A stretch of 64,000 nucleotides of DNA from Streptomyces sp. NBC_00376 (lineage in GTDB: Bacteria; Actinomycetota; Actinomycetes; Streptomycetales; Streptomycetaceae). The stretch spans positions 4,588,001 to 4,652,000 of the forward strand of contig NZ_CP107960.1 in NCBI RefSeq assembly GCF_036077095.1. Direction: 5' to 3'. A program made the translations under genes and the position numbers. Below are positions 26,047 through 34,986 of this stretch, in pieces. Positions within the stretch are counted from its first letter, which is position 1. The number at the start of each line of letters is the position of its first letter. Below the pieces are notes generated by a model. The model was given only the letters and a program-made list of their open reading frames with translations, had not been told where the DNA came from and made no database searches.

Positions 26047-27330
26047 TCAGGCGTGGGTGCCGGCCTTGCGACGGCGTACGAGGAACACCGCGCCTGCGCC
26101 GATCGCCACGGCCGTGCCGCTCGCGAGGGCAAGCTGCGGCATCGCGGAGGACGAGCCCGTGGCGGCGAGGCTGCCGTTCACCGGACGGGACGCGCTGGTC
26201 TGTGTCTTGACGTCCGAGGTGTTCGGCTTGGTGGTGCCGGGCTTGGCGTCGTCGACCTTGCCGGGCTTGCTGCCCGCGGCGGCGATCAGGAACTCGTAGC
26301 CTTCGAGGTCCGGGTTTCCGCCGCAGGTGCCGTTGTCGTTGAAGTAGTCACCGGCGACGAAGGTGACGCCGTTGCCTGCGGGGGCCGAGGCGTCGATCTT
26401 GAGGCGCATCTTGATGTCGGCGTGGGCACCGGCCTTCAGCGGGCTGATGGCGTCCATGTAGTGCTTGTTGTCGACGGTCTTCCACTTCGAGGACGAGGCG
26501 GAGGACCACTGCAGGTGCACCAGGTCATCGATGCTCTTGAGCCCGCTCCGGTCGGTCGCGTGGACGTAGGCGAACGGAAGCACCTCGTCCATCGTCTTGT
26601 CGGTGCCGTTGGTCACCCGGAGGTTGAAGTCGACCTTCGTACCGGCGACGACGGTGGACGGCAGACCCGTGACGACCGTGGTGAGCCTGGCCTCCGGGAC
26701 GCAGTCCTCACCGTCCTCGCCACCCTCCTCCTTCGCCTTGGCCAGCGCCTCGTCGGCGGCGGTCTTGTCGGCGAGGGCCGCCTTGGTGGCCTTCTGCGCC
26801 TGGTCCAGCTTCCGGACCGCGGCGACCCGCTCGTCGTCCCGCGCGTCCAGGGCTTCCACGACCGCGGCATCGGCGGCGGCCTTGGTCTCCTTGGCGGTCT
26901 CGGCGTCGGCCTTCGCTTCGGTGAGCTTGGTCGCGGCGGCGGCCTTCTCCTCCTCGGTGGCCGTCTCCGGGAGTGCGTCGACCACGGCCTGGGCGTCGAT
27001 GACCGCCTGGTCGGCGTCCGCCTTCGCGGCGGCGGCGTCCGCCGCCGCGGCCTCGGCGGCCTTGGCGGCCACGGCCAGAGGATTGGTGTCGGACAGGATG
27101 GCTTCCAGAGCCGCCTCGGCGGCACTCTCGGCCTTTACGGCGTCGTCGTACGCCGCCTTCGCAGCGGCGGCGGCCTTTTCCAGTTCCGCGATGGACGGCT
27201 TGTCCTGCGTCTTGTCCTGCGTCTGTGCTGCCGGCTTTTCGTCGGCGAACGCGGGGGTGACCGACAGCAGGAGAGCAGGCATGGTCACTGCGGCGGCAAC
27301 AGCTGTGGCAAGAATCGGGCGAATCTTCAC
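26047..27330 (-). CDS. sortase-anchored (LAATG) surface protein with long helical N-terminal region
   Basis: 427 aa. The signal peptide is VKIRPILATAVAAAVTMPAL through PAFA. Residues 40-195 are almost pure Ala/Glu/Lys/Asp heptad-like helix, probably a coiled-coil stalk. A beta-rich domain follows (about 205-365) with two Cys. The C-terminus has LAATG, then a hydrophobic helix and RRRKAGTHA, a class E sortase signal as used by Streptomyces. AAGGG lies 5 nt before the GTG. It is likely displayed on the cell wall; the binding partner is unknown. Confidence 0.85.
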   Translation of the reverse strand: MKIRPILATAVAAAVTMPALLLSVTPAFADEKPAAQTQDKTQDKPSIAELEKAAAAAKAAYDDAVKAESAAEAALEAILSDTNPLAVAAKAAEAAAADAAAAKADADQAVIDAQAVVDALPETATEEEKAAAATKLTEAKADAETAKETKAAADAAVVEALDARDDERVAAVRKLDQAQKATKAALADKTAADEALAKAKEEGGEDGEDCVPEARLTTVVTGLPSTVVAGTKVDFNLRVTNGTDKTMDEVLPFAYVHATDRSGLKSIDDLVHLQWSSASSSKWKTVDNKHYMDAISPLKAGAHADIKMRLKIDASAPAGNGVTFVAGDYFNDNGTCGGNPDLEGYEFLIAAAGSKPGKVDDAKPGTTKPNTSDVKTQTSASRPVNGSLAATGSSSAMPQLALASGTAVAIGAGAVFLVRRRKAGTHA

Positions 27331-28173
27331 AAGAGCCCTTCGGTGTCCGAAAAAGAAGAAGGGGTCGCAGCGGGAGGGGGGCACGCAGATGCGACTTGAG
27401 GGGATCGTATGGCCGGGCCAACGGTCCACCACCACGAGTTCTTCACCTGTTCCGGCTAATACCACAGAACTGCGACCGACAGAAAAGACAAAAGGGTGCA
27501 GTTGTGTTCACCGCCTACACTTTCACTGTGATCAATGCCACAGGCTCCTGGGTGCGGTGTTCCGTGCACCCTGGCACCACCCGCCCGCCCGGTGGCCGTC
27601 TCTGAACGATTCGGTGCACCGGTGACCGTGCTGCGCTTCCCCCCCGGGACGCGGCGGGCCCACGAGGACGAGGTCGTCGCTGTACGGGTCGTCGCTGTAC
27701 GGGTTGTCGGTGGCGCGTACTAGCGTTCCCGCAGCGTTCCGTTGCTGTTCGTACGCCTTGAGGAGCCACGATGCCCGGATGCACGCCCGAGCTTCCCGCG
27801 AAGGGCCTACGTGCCCCGACACCGGCGTATGAGTGGAGTCGCTGTGCTCCGCGGAGGGCTTCTGTGTTTCTCGTCCGCACCTCTGCATGCCGGTGCCGAG
27901 AATGCGATCCCGGAACTGGCAGAGACCGCTGTTGACATCCGCGATCGCAGAACTTTTATATGGTTCCTCTTGGGCCCCTCCGTATTTCTCTATGAGTGCT
28001 GCGCTTTTTCGATGATGCAGGAGGGTTTGTCCACTGTTCTCCCGGGAGGAATTACTCGCAGATTGGCCGGTGCCACTGTGAGTGCGAGGCCATGCGTAAT
28101 GGGGAGTGAGTGATCCTTTTCGTGGTAGAGTCTCAATGAATTCACAGGACGCCGCGATTAAAAGGGGAATGGC
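27331..28173. other. long intergenic region
   Basis: About 840 bp without a convincing gene. It contains a 15-bp tandem duplication (GTCGTCGCTGTACGG twice, 27673-27702), and an AT-richer stretch from about 27940 to 28170 just before the next gene that probably holds its promoter. Confidence 0.5.
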
Positions 28174-28773
28174 GTGAATACCGAGAAGGTTACGGCTCGA
28201 CGTCTTACGGCCGAGGAGATTTCAGGCTTGGGCCCCCAGGACGGAATCTTCGTCTCGGCAGGGATGGGTGGCCTTCCTCTCGACTGCTATGCCCCGGCTT
28301 TTCTCACGGAGCCGGGCAAAAATTTCGATGGAGGGTCCTTCGCTGCGAGGACGGTTTTCGGTGAGGAGATTCACGTCCTCCCGGACAATGCCGAAGAGGC
28401 CGGGATCTGGATTGCTGACAAGGAGGGGGAGGAGATCGAGGTTCTCCAGAGTGCCGGTGTCCTCCTGAACCTTGCCCTCTTCGTGCCCAGCGGGAACAAG
28501 GAATCCCTGGAGTCGCTCTACTCCGCCGCGCGGGACGCGTTCGGTGCGGGGGTCGTTCAGCGCTGGAGCGAGGAAGTCGTCGCGGTGCCGGACGTCAAGG
28601 TCGACCTGTACGAGGAGCCGGCCCGGGCGCGGAAGAACACGAACAGCCAGAACCGCGACCGCCGCGCCCTGGACATCTACCCGACCCGAGTGCGGTTCCT
28701 GGAGCCCAGTGAGGGCTGGAAGTTCATTGTCGAACCGCACAAGGAGATCGTCGACGACACGCCGACGATCTGA
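28174..28773 (+). CDS. hypothetical protein
   Basis: 199 aa, acidic, with no membrane helix or known motif. Features are an N-terminal VTARRLTAEEISGLGPQD, a central AGIWIADKEGEEIEVLQSAG and a C-terminal WKFIVEPHKEIVDD. AAAGGGGAA lies before the GTG start. The 5' part and the upstream region have lower GC than neighbouring genes, which hints at acquisition. It may be an immunity- or contact-related small protein, but nothing proves this. Confidence 0.6.
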   Translation: MNTEKVTARRLTAEEISGLGPQDGIFVSAGMGGLPLDCYAPAFLTEPGKNFDGGSFAARTVFGEEIHVLPDNAEEAGIWIADKEGEEIEVLQSAGVLLNLALFVPSGNKESLESLYSAARDAFGAGVVQRWSEEVVAVPDVKVDLYEEPARARKNTNSQNRDRRALDIYPTRVRFLEPSEGWKFIVEPHKEIVDDTPTI

Positions 28774-28839
28774 CCTGATGGCAGCCTGTAGGCCACGCCG
28801 GATGCGCAGGCCCGCTCCCGGTGACGGATTCAAGAGGGC

Positions 28840-28938
28840 GTAGCGACCCGCTGGTCGAGCGGCTGTTGTCAGCAGTTCAGTCAGACGCTCGGCTGGAGTT
28901 TCCCAGCCGAGCGTTCTGCGTGGGCGTGAGTTGGATTC
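28840..28938 (-). mobile_element. 3' remnant of an IS30-family transposase
   Basis: The minus strand encodes NSRPRRTLGWETPAERLTEL, the characteristic C-terminal end of IS30-type transposases. Nothing of the DDE core remains upstream. The perfect 12-bp inverted repeat at 28885-28896/28903-28914 falls inside these codons. Confidence 0.6.
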
Positions 28939-29199
28939 CGCAGCGACAGCGTCCGGGCGGTCGTGGCACCGAGGATGACGATCACGGCGAAGACGGCGGA
29001 GATGGCAGTCCAGGCCATGCTTGGGAATCATCTTTGCTCGGTGGGATCGTCCGCTACCTGACCTGCTGGAACGCTCTCATGGGCAGCTCATGGCGGTGAT
29101 CCGGTCGTACTCGTTCCGACCGCTGTTCATCGCCCCGAAGGGCACGGTCGGCCAGCCTGAATGGGCAGGTTCTTCCCATCAAGGAGTCGAGCGACGTCC

Positions 29200-29517
29200 C
29201 TATTGCGGCGCGTCGCAATCCTGGCAGCGGCTTACGGCCGTCCGTTCGATGTTGCCCTGGGTGGCGCGGAGCGGGCCGGAGGGCGCGAGACGACGCCATG
29301 CCCCGGGTGAGGGGGTGAGCACCCAGCCGTAGACGGGTGGCCGGATGTCGGCCGGGACGATGTGCGTGCAGCCGGGAAGGTGGGCCTTGCCGCTGGCATG
29401 GATGATGATCGCAGCCACCGGCCAGCCGTCCCAGTCGCTGGTGGGTGTGCTGCCGCGGGGTGCGCACGGAGCGCAGTCTGCGCAGTTGTGCATTTCATGG
29501 CGTTCGCAGTACTGCAT
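29200..29517 (-). CDS. small Cys/His-rich hypothetical protein
   Basis: 105 aa. The N-terminus MQYCERHEMHNCADCAPC and the C-terminus SRCQDCDAPQ together offer a zinc-binding set of Cys/His residues. The middle reads GWPVAAIIIHASGKAHLPGC. AGGGGGAGG lies just before the ATG, giving a strong start. The role is unknown. Confidence 0.65.
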   Translation of the reverse strand: MQYCERHEMHNCADCAPCAPRGSTPTSDWDGWPVAAIIIHASGKAHLPGCTHIVPADIRPPVYGWVLTPSPGAWRRLAPSGPLRATQGNIERTAVSRCQDCDAPQ

Positions 29518-29819
29518 GGTCCTCCCCCTGCCAGGTTTCGAGAGCCAACTTCGGTACCAGTACGTGAAGTCATGCCCAAACGGCTCGTTCCCTCGATCCC
29601 TCGGCCTCAGATCCTTGGCGTCCGGCGTCGACGAGGGAGCCGTGCCGGCGCGTGGTCGCTCGCCAGCGTGCGGCGGAGTATGTGGGTGGCGGAGTGGGAG
29701 CGGGCGACCGCATCGCGGTGGTCACCGTTGACCAGGGCTTCGGCGCGCGGCCGCTGCCGCGCGCGTTCCGGCTTACATCGGCTGATGATGGGAGTACGGC
29801 CGAACGCGCGGAGCTGAGC
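29518..29819. other. divergent promoter region
   Basis: About 300 bp between the Cys-rich gene (minus) and the GNAT-AAA+ gene (plus). The GNAT-AAA+ frame stays open upstream of the chosen start, but I see no protein family in that extension. Confidence 0.4.
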
Positions 29820-31088
29820 ATGACGGGTTGGCGTGTCAGGGACTACACCCAGGAAGATCTCGAAGCGGTGATCCGAGTCGACGCGGAGAGCGGCACGGCC
29901 GAAGAGGCACCTCTCTTTCCGCTCTCGGACGCTGTGGCGGCCCTTCAGGCCCTCCACCCGGCGGTGGTGGCCACCGCGGACGAGGAGGTGGTCGGCGCCG
30001 CGGTGAGCAGGGTGGAGGGTGACCGGGCGTGGATCCTGCGCATCAGCATGGCGCCTGCCTGGCGGCACCAGGGGCTGGGCAGCGACCTGATCACGGCCCT
30101 GGAGGACCGGCTGTTCGCCGGTGGCGTCCGAACGGTGCACGCGGTCCTGCCCGACGGCGAGACCGGTGCCACCGCCCTGCGTAACTGCGGCTTCGGCGCC
30201 CGTCCGGGCCTGGTCTTCTTCGAGAAGCGCGGGCGAGTGACCCCTCAGGCGGTCAGCATGCTCTCGTCGCTCGGAGCGGAGCTGCCGCCAGGGGGACTGT
30301 GGCAGAAGGTCGCGGGCATGCAGAGGGAGAAGAAGCTCATCGAGCGGCGTCTGGTCCTGCCACTGGCCCATCCCGAAATGGCCGCCCAGCACGGGGTGGA
30401 GCTGCCGCGGGCGGTAATGCTGTTCGGTCCGCCCGGGACCGGCAAGAGCACGTTCACGCACGCGATAGCCAGCCGTCTGGGATGGCCGTTCCTCGAACTG
30501 TTCCCAGCCCGGCTGGCCGCCGAGTACGGGCTGGCCAGCGGGCTGACAAGGCGCTTCGACGAGATCGCCCGGCTCGACCACGTCCTGGTCTTCATCGACG
30601 AGGTCGAGGAGATCGCGGGGACTCGGAGCGGTGCGGACGCGACCGCGGTCGGTGTCGTCAACGAACTGCTCAAGGCGATCGTCCGGTTCCGGGGCCAAGA
30701 CGGGCGGCTGCTCGTCTGCGCCACGAACGACGTGACCACGCTCGACTCCGCGTTCCTGCGGCACGGCCGTTTCGACTACGTGCTGCCGATCGGCCCGCCC
30801 GACGACCGCGCGAGGACCGCGCTGTGGGAGAGCTATCTGACCCGAGCGGGCGCGGAGGCCGACGGCACGGCGCTGGCGTCCGCCAGCGAGGGGTTCACCC
30901 CTGCCGACATCGCCCATGTGGCGCGCACCGTTTCCCAAGCCCAATTCGAGCGTACCTTCGACACCGGAGCCCGGGCCCGCCCCACCACCGAGGACTACCT
31001 GCGCACGATCGGCGAAACCAGGCCCACGGTCAGCGCCGCCATGGCCCAGGAGTTCGCCCACCAGACCGAGAAGTTCGCCCGCATCTAG
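29820..31088 (+). CDS. GNAT acetyltransferase domain fused to an AAA+ ATPase
   Basis: 422 aa. Residues 1-140 are a GNAT domain (RVRDYTQEDLEAVIRVDAES, RISMAPAWRHQGLGSDLITA as the acetyl-CoA loop, ALRNCGFGARPG). Residues 175-400 are an AAA+ module of the proteasomal/FtsH-like class: Walker A LFGPPGTGKSTFTHAIASRL, Walker B VLVFIDEVEEIAG, sensor region VCATNDVTTLDSAFLRHGRF. GGAG lies 6 nt before the ATG. The fusion may couple acetylation to protein remodelling, but no target is known. Its stop overlaps the end of a decayed gene on the other strand. Confidence 0.85.
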   Translation: MTGWRVRDYTQEDLEAVIRVDAESGTAEEAPLFPLSDAVAALQALHPAVVATADEEVVGAAVSRVEGDRAWILRISMAPAWRHQGLGSDLITALEDRLFAGGVRTVHAVLPDGETGATALRNCGFGARPGLVFFEKRGRVTPQAVSMLSSLGAELPPGGLWQKVAGMQREKKLIERRLVLPLAHPEMAAQHGVELPRAVMLFGPPGTGKSTFTHAIASRLGWPFLELFPARLAAEYGLASGLTRRFDEIARLDHVLVFIDEVEEIAGTRSGADATAVGVVNELLKAIVRFRGQDGRLLVCATNDVTTLDSAFLRHGRFDYVLPIGPPDDRARTALWESYLTRAGAEADGTALASASEGFTPADIAHVARTVSQAQFERTFDTGARARPTTEDYLRTIGETRPTVSAAMAQEFAHQTEKFARI

Positions 31089-31440
31089 GCCGTCCCTTCC
31101 TCCTCGGCCTCCAGGCGCCGGATTCCCTCGGGGGTGAGAGTGACCATCGCCGGGGTGTTGCCCGCTTGTCGGGGTCCTGTTCGGTGAACCAGCCCACGTG
31201 CAGCGCGCGCCCGTCCACGGCAACTGTGTGCGGTACGACAAGCCAGCGGGTGGGATTCACGGTGACGCGGGTGACGCGACCCCAGGGTTCCTCCAGGGCG
31301 GCGGCGAGCGGTGGGAACTCGGCTTCGAGGTCGCGGGAGTAGGGCCACCAGGCCCCGTCCAACTGGCCGGCGAGCGTGGCCTTCGGGGTGAGGGACAAGC
31401 GGGCCGGGAACTCTGCGGCGAGGTCGCCGGGCGCGGTCCG
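31085..31440 (-). pseudogene. deletion-fused remnant: DUF5994 N-terminus joined to the tail of a small wHTH-like gene
   Basis: The 5' part reads LSLTPKATLAGQLDGAWWPY and continues to VGWFTEQDPDK, matching the intact DUF5994 protein at 34987-35565. At about 31163-31165 it switches to a different frame ending NTPAMVTLTPEGIRRLEAEE, matching the end of the protein at 34087-34359. The fusion is explained by a ~1.1-kb internal deletion in a second copy of that operon. The DUF5994 frame has no ATG/GTG start after its upstream stop. Confidence 0.7.
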
Positions 31441-31624
31441 GTCGAGGGTGCCTCAGGACAGCGCCGCCGATGCGGAAGGCTGACCCCCGAATTCACGGCG
31501 GCCGAGCCGAGAGTGCGGCGCCACCGTGGTGGGCGGCCCGGTCTCCTTCGGCGTCGGGCGGGATGCGACAGAGCCCGGCCGAAGTGTTGCGTACCGGCCG
31601 GGCTCCGGGCGTGCGGTGCCCTGG

Positions 31625-31831
31625 TCAGAGCCCCTCGTCGTGCAGGTCCTCTTCGCGCAGCAGGTCGTCCTCGCGGCGGCGCGAGCTCTCCTTCTGCCCG
31701 GGCTTCCGTCCCTGTTCACGGGTCTGCCTGCCCGGTCGGGGCTGCGCGGGGTCTCCGGGGCGATGGTGTTCCTGCGCCTCGCGGCCCCGGCCCTTGCCCG
31801 GCTCCTGACGCTCGTCCTGCGTACCGTCCAT
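31625..31831 (-). CDS. small, highly charged hydrophilic protein
   Basis: 68 aa, almost entirely Arg/Lys/Glu/Asp/Gln/Gly/Pro, starting MDGTQDERQEPGKGRGREAQ and ending LLREEDLHDEGL. AAGAGGAG lies 7 nt before the ATG. It is likely intrinsically disordered; function unknown. Confidence 0.55.
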   Translation of the reverse strand: MDGTQDERQEPGKGRGREAQEHHRPGDPAQPRPGRQTREQGRKPGQKESSRRREDDLLREEDLHDEGL

Positions 31832-32117
31832 GACGGCGCTCCTCTTGATGCGTGGGGGTACGGATTCCTCTCGGATCACGCTGCCACGCACAGCGAAGGT
31901 CCGCATGATGGCGACTGCGAAGCGAGGCACACGGATGACGCCCCGCCTGTCGGCCTCACAGCAGAGAGCGACTGACGGCAGCGACTCGGAATTTTGAGTA
32001 GCGTCCAGAACCGACCCGACGCGCCACGAGGGCACTTGTGGCACACGAGGGCACACGGGCCCCGAGGGGTATGGGCAGCAAGCAAGCCTCAGGCATGTGA
32101 CCTGGGGCTTTGCAGTG

Positions 32118-32159
32118 GAGCGGGTGACGAGAATCGAACTCGCGCTCTGAGCTCGGGAA
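32118..32159. repeat. att-like direct repeat 1 (tRNA-Gly 3' half)
   Basis: A 42-bp copy of the 3' half of tRNA-Gly(CCC), from the 3' end to the anticodon loop, with one difference (GAGCTCGG instead of GAGCTTGG). A degenerate copy of the tRNA terminator hairpin and GGCAC repeats precede it. It marks the distal border of the island. Confidence 0.8.
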
Positions 32160-32545
32160 TCAACCAGCGCGTGATCGCCAGACATGTTCCTGAGCAGCGG
32201 AAACGCTGCACAGGTGTGTTGCTGGCCGACGGCCGGACGGTGCCCTGGGGTGACCGCTCTATACCCACACGAATGGCACGTAGTGGCACGCGGGGTGTGT
32301 CGGATCGGCTGGAGCCGTGCGTCTGGGTTCGGAGGGGACGAGGGGCGGCTGGCGTACCCGGATCCGGAATGGGCGGGCGGGCTCTTCGGGCAGTTCGCCG
32401 GTCAGCAAGTTCGTTCCGGGCCCTGGGCGACTGCGGGAGATTCCGAGAGCGACAATTGTGGGTGGGTGCCGTGCTGGTCGGTCCATGGAGTCGGGTCGCG
32501 AGGTCCTGTCCGGTGGACCGGGTGCCGAGCCGGCGGGAGACGACG
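32160..32545. other. att-arm-like region before the protease gene
   Basis: No gene. It contains GTGACCGCT (32249-32257) and GGCACGTAGTGGCACGCG (32274-32291), resembling sequence to the right of att repeats 2 and 3. These look like arm-type sites of a tyrosine recombinase. Confidence 0.45.
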
Positions 32546-33676
32546 ATGAACGGCTCGGTCCGTGTCGGACAAGTTGTCGGGGTACCACTGCGGATGCACT
32601 GGAGCGTGCCGCTGCTGGTCGTTCTGTTCGCGTACGGTCTTGGCCGCCAGACCCTCCCCGTATGGACTCCAGGGCGCTCGGATGCGGTTTACACCTTCGC
32701 CAGTGCAGTGGGGGCCGTGCTGCTCATGGGCAGCCTCCTGCTCCACGAGACGGCACACGCTGCGATTGCCCGCAGGAAGAAGATCGCGGTACAGGATGTG
32801 ACGCTGTGGGCGCTGGGCGGGATGACCCGGATGGGGCGACCGCCGACGGCCGCGGTGGCTTTCGCAGTGGCGATCGGCGGGCCGCTCACCAGCCTGGCCA
32901 TCGGAAGCGCCGCGCTCGGAGCGGGAATCGGGCTGCACGCGATGTCCGGCTGGGCGGTGCCCGCCGCCGTTCTGGTGTGGCTCGGGTGGGCGAACCTGTT
33001 CCTGGGCGCGTTCAATCTCCTTCCCGCTGCGCCGCTCGACGGCGGAAGGGTGGTGCAGGCGCTGTTGTGGTGGCGTACCGGAGACCGGGAACGTGCGGAT
33101 CGGGCGGCCTCCCGAAGCGGTCAGATCGTGGGCGGGCTGCTGATGGCCTTCGGCTGGATCTCCTTCCTGCGCGGGGCGCCGGGCGGGCTGTGGCTCGTCT
33201 TCGTCGGTCTCTTCATCGCGGTCGTCGCCGGCGCCGAACGGCAGCGCGCCGTGATCCACACAGCGCTGCGGGGCATCAAGGTCGCCGATGCCATGTCCAG
33301 CCCGGTGACCACCGGCGCCGACTGGCTGACCATCCGGCATTTCATCGACGAGGTGGCAGCGAGCTCCCGCCATTCCGCCGTGCCGCTGCTCGATTTCGAA
33401 GGCCGCCCCAGCGGGATCGTTCAGATACGCAAGCTTGCCCGGATACCGGGAGCGCGCCGGGAGGCGTTGCGCGTGCGCGAGGTGGCGATCCCGCTGTCAC
33501 AGTGCGCGGTTGCCGCCCCGAGTGATCTTCTGAGTGAGGCTCTCGACAAGCTCCGCCCAGGTACCGGCATGCGCATTCTCGTCGTGGACGGGCACCATCT
33601 GGTGGGGATCGTCACCGCGAAGGACATTTCACGGCTGACCCGGCAGCACGCGCTGGGGGGCCGAGGGACAGACTGA
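32546..33676 (+). CDS. site-2 protease (Rip3-like) with CBS domain pair
   Basis: 376 aa. Six hydrophobic helices include the metalloprotease motif LLHETAHAA (HExxH, about 69-77) and the second metal motif NLLPAAPLDGGR (about 155-166). The C-terminal third (about 250-360) is a CBS pair (VADAMSSPVTTGADWLTIRH, then MRILVVDGHHLVGIVTAKDI). GGGAGA lies 5 nt before the ATG. Site-2 proteases cut membrane-bound regulators such as anti-sigma factors; the substrate is unknown. It is the first gene inside the island. Confidence 0.9.
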   Translation: MNGSVRVGQVVGVPLRMHWSVPLLVVLFAYGLGRQTLPVWTPGRSDAVYTFASAVGAVLLMGSLLLHETAHAAIARRKKIAVQDVTLWALGGMTRMGRPPTAAVAFAVAIGGPLTSLAIGSAALGAGIGLHAMSGWAVPAAVLVWLGWANLFLGAFNLLPAAPLDGGRVVQALLWWRTGDRERADRAASRSGQIVGGLLMAFGWISFLRGAPGGLWLVFVGLFIAVVAGAERQRAVIHTALRGIKVADAMSSPVTTGADWLTIRHFIDEVAASSRHSAVPLLDFEGRPSGIVQIRKLARIPGARREALRVREVAIPLSQCAVAAPSDLLSEALDKLRPGTGMRILVVDGHHLVGIVTAKDISRLTRQHALGGRGTD

Positions 33677-34086
33677 GCCCTGCGCGACCTCGTAACAGAA
33701 GCCCGCTCCGATTGTCAGGGCCGTCCGTGCCGGAAGTGCACGAACCAGTTCTGGGCTGCAGTCCGGCAGGGCGACACCATCTGAATGGAACACTCTGCGC
33801 CGCTGCTGACGTGAGGCGGCCACATGACGCCCGGCGCGTGGGCCTGATGGCGGGCGTCGTCGCAACGGCCCCAGCGCATTCACTCCGCCGGGGCCGCCCT
33901 TCCGGATCGTCACACGTGAGAGTGCTCGATCCACCTTTAATTGTACGACTGCGGGCCGGACGGACCGGGGGGGCGAGCGGGTCATCGGGCAGGCCCCGTC
34001 CCCCTCGTTCGTGTGCGCGCAGGGGGCCGTGCAGGCCGTACGTGCCGGGCTGAGCGGTGGACGACTCGGCCCTTGGACAGTCCGGC
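33677..34086. other. intergenic region, no gene recognised
   Basis: About 410 bp between convergent genes. A short AT-rich patch (TTTAATTGTACGA at 33936-33948) stands out; no coding sequence or hairpin is convincing. Confidence 0.4.
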
Positions 34087-34359
34087 TCAGTCGCGTTCTT
34101 CTTCTGCGGCCTCCATGCGGCGGATTCCCTGGTGGGTCAGGGAGACCATCGCGGGTGTGTTGCCCGGTTCCCAGTCGACAGTGATCAGGCCCTCGCCGAC
34201 GAGGTACGTGCAGGCGGCGGCCAGGTCTTCCTCCGGGATGCGCAGGTCGTCCCGCAGCTTCCGCCCAGGGACTCCGAGGAGACGGTTGCCTTCGGTGGCT
34301 TCGTAGAGGGCGGTCAGGACTCGCTCGCGGTAGATCTGCCGCTCGCGGAGGGTCGCCAT
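34087..34359 (-). CDS. small winged-helix-like protein
   Basis: 90 aa. The pattern IYRERVLTALYEATEGNRLL, then DLRIPEEDLAAACTYLVGEG and ITVDWEPGNTPAMVSLTHQG looks like a winged helix with a beta-wing, as in small MarR/PadR-like or archaeal regulators. AAAGGA precedes the ATG. It is the last gene of the DUF5994 operon. A tail nearly identical in sequence is found in the remnant at 31085. Confidence 0.65.
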   Translation of the reverse strand: MATLRERQIYRERVLTALYEATEGNRLLGVPGRKLRDDLRIPEEDLAAACTYLVGEGLITVDWEPGNTPAMVSLTHQGIRRMEAAEEERD

Positions 34360-34397
34360 GATCGAGTCCTTTCGTGCATGTGAAGGTCCGGTGCTTC

Positions 34398-34664
34398 TCA
34401 GACTTCGTTGCCGTGGGCGCCGGTGTGCGCGGACGGTCTGCTGGTGGTGAGCCAGGAGAGGGCGGGTCCTGCGGCGGATTCGGTGTCCACGGTGAGGTGG
34501 AGCCGGGTGCCGCCTTTGGGAGCGGGGTAGCTGCGCTGTTCCGTTCCGGCGAAGCAGCGGCGGATTACTTCGGCGACCGCGCGGGCGGCTTCGGGAGTTG
34601 CGGCGACGATCCGGATCTCGGCGTGTCCTGCCTGCGGCAGGGGCTCGTTCTCGACGGGGTACAA
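34398..34664 (-). CDS. small hypothetical protein
   Basis: 88 aa from a TTG start with AAGGGA 10 nt upstream. It reads as one alpha/beta domain: EIRIVAATPEAARAVAEVIR, then SYPAPKGGTRLHLTVDTES. It has no known motif and belongs to the DUF5994 operon. Confidence 0.55.
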   Translation of the reverse strand: MYPVENEPLPQAGHAEIRIVAATPEAARAVAEVIRRCFAGTEQRSYPAPKGGTRLHLTVDTESAAGPALSWLTTSRPSAHTGAHGNEV

Positions 34665-34766
34665 GGCGGTGTGTTCCCTTCGGGGCGAAGCGAGAGGCCG
34701 ACGGGTGGGTTGTCCCGGGTGTCGGGCGCCCCACCCGCGGCCTTCGGTCGGAGGAGTGGTCTGAGG

Positions 34767-34982
34767 TCAGGGCCGGATGCCCGTGAGCCCGCGGCTGGAG
34801 GCTTGCCCTGTCGAGCTGTCGTAGCCGTGGCTGTGGCCGGGTGGCCGGCTGATGGCCGGGAAGGGATCGCTGAAGTGGTAGACCGCGATGCGTGCGTCGT
34901 GCTGGGCGTTGAGCCGGTGGATCAGGAGCATGCCGAGCGCGATCAGGAGGGCGCCTGCCGCGAGCGTGATCAGGGTCTCCAT
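34767..34982 (-). CDS. small single-helix membrane protein
   Basis: 71 aa. One N-terminal membrane helix (LITLAAGALLIALGMLLI) is followed by a basic/polar tail with His residues (PPGHSHGYDSSTG). It starts 4 nt after the DUF5994 stop, so it is translated as part of the same operon. Confidence 0.6.
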   Translation of the reverse strand: METLITLAAGALLIALGMLLIHRLNAQHDARIAVYHFSDPFPAISRPPGHSHGYDSSTGQASSRGLTGIRP

Positions 34983-34986
34983 GTCA

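Noticed and set aside
25664..26299. Plus-strand frame after oleate hydratase
   Set aside because: Overlaps the sortase-substrate gene on the other strand and its terminator; no recognisable protein.
27532..27888. Minus-strand frame containing a DDPYS repeat
   Set aside because: Only the 15-bp tandem repeat stands out; the rest has no coding signature.
28885..28914. Perfect 12-bp hairpin first taken as a terminator
   Set aside because: It lies within codons of the conserved IS30 tail (TLGWETPAER), so coding sequence explains it.
33629..33985. Minus-strand frame after the protease gene
   Set aside because: Overlaps the 3' end of the protease gene, and has no ribosome site or protein-like pattern.
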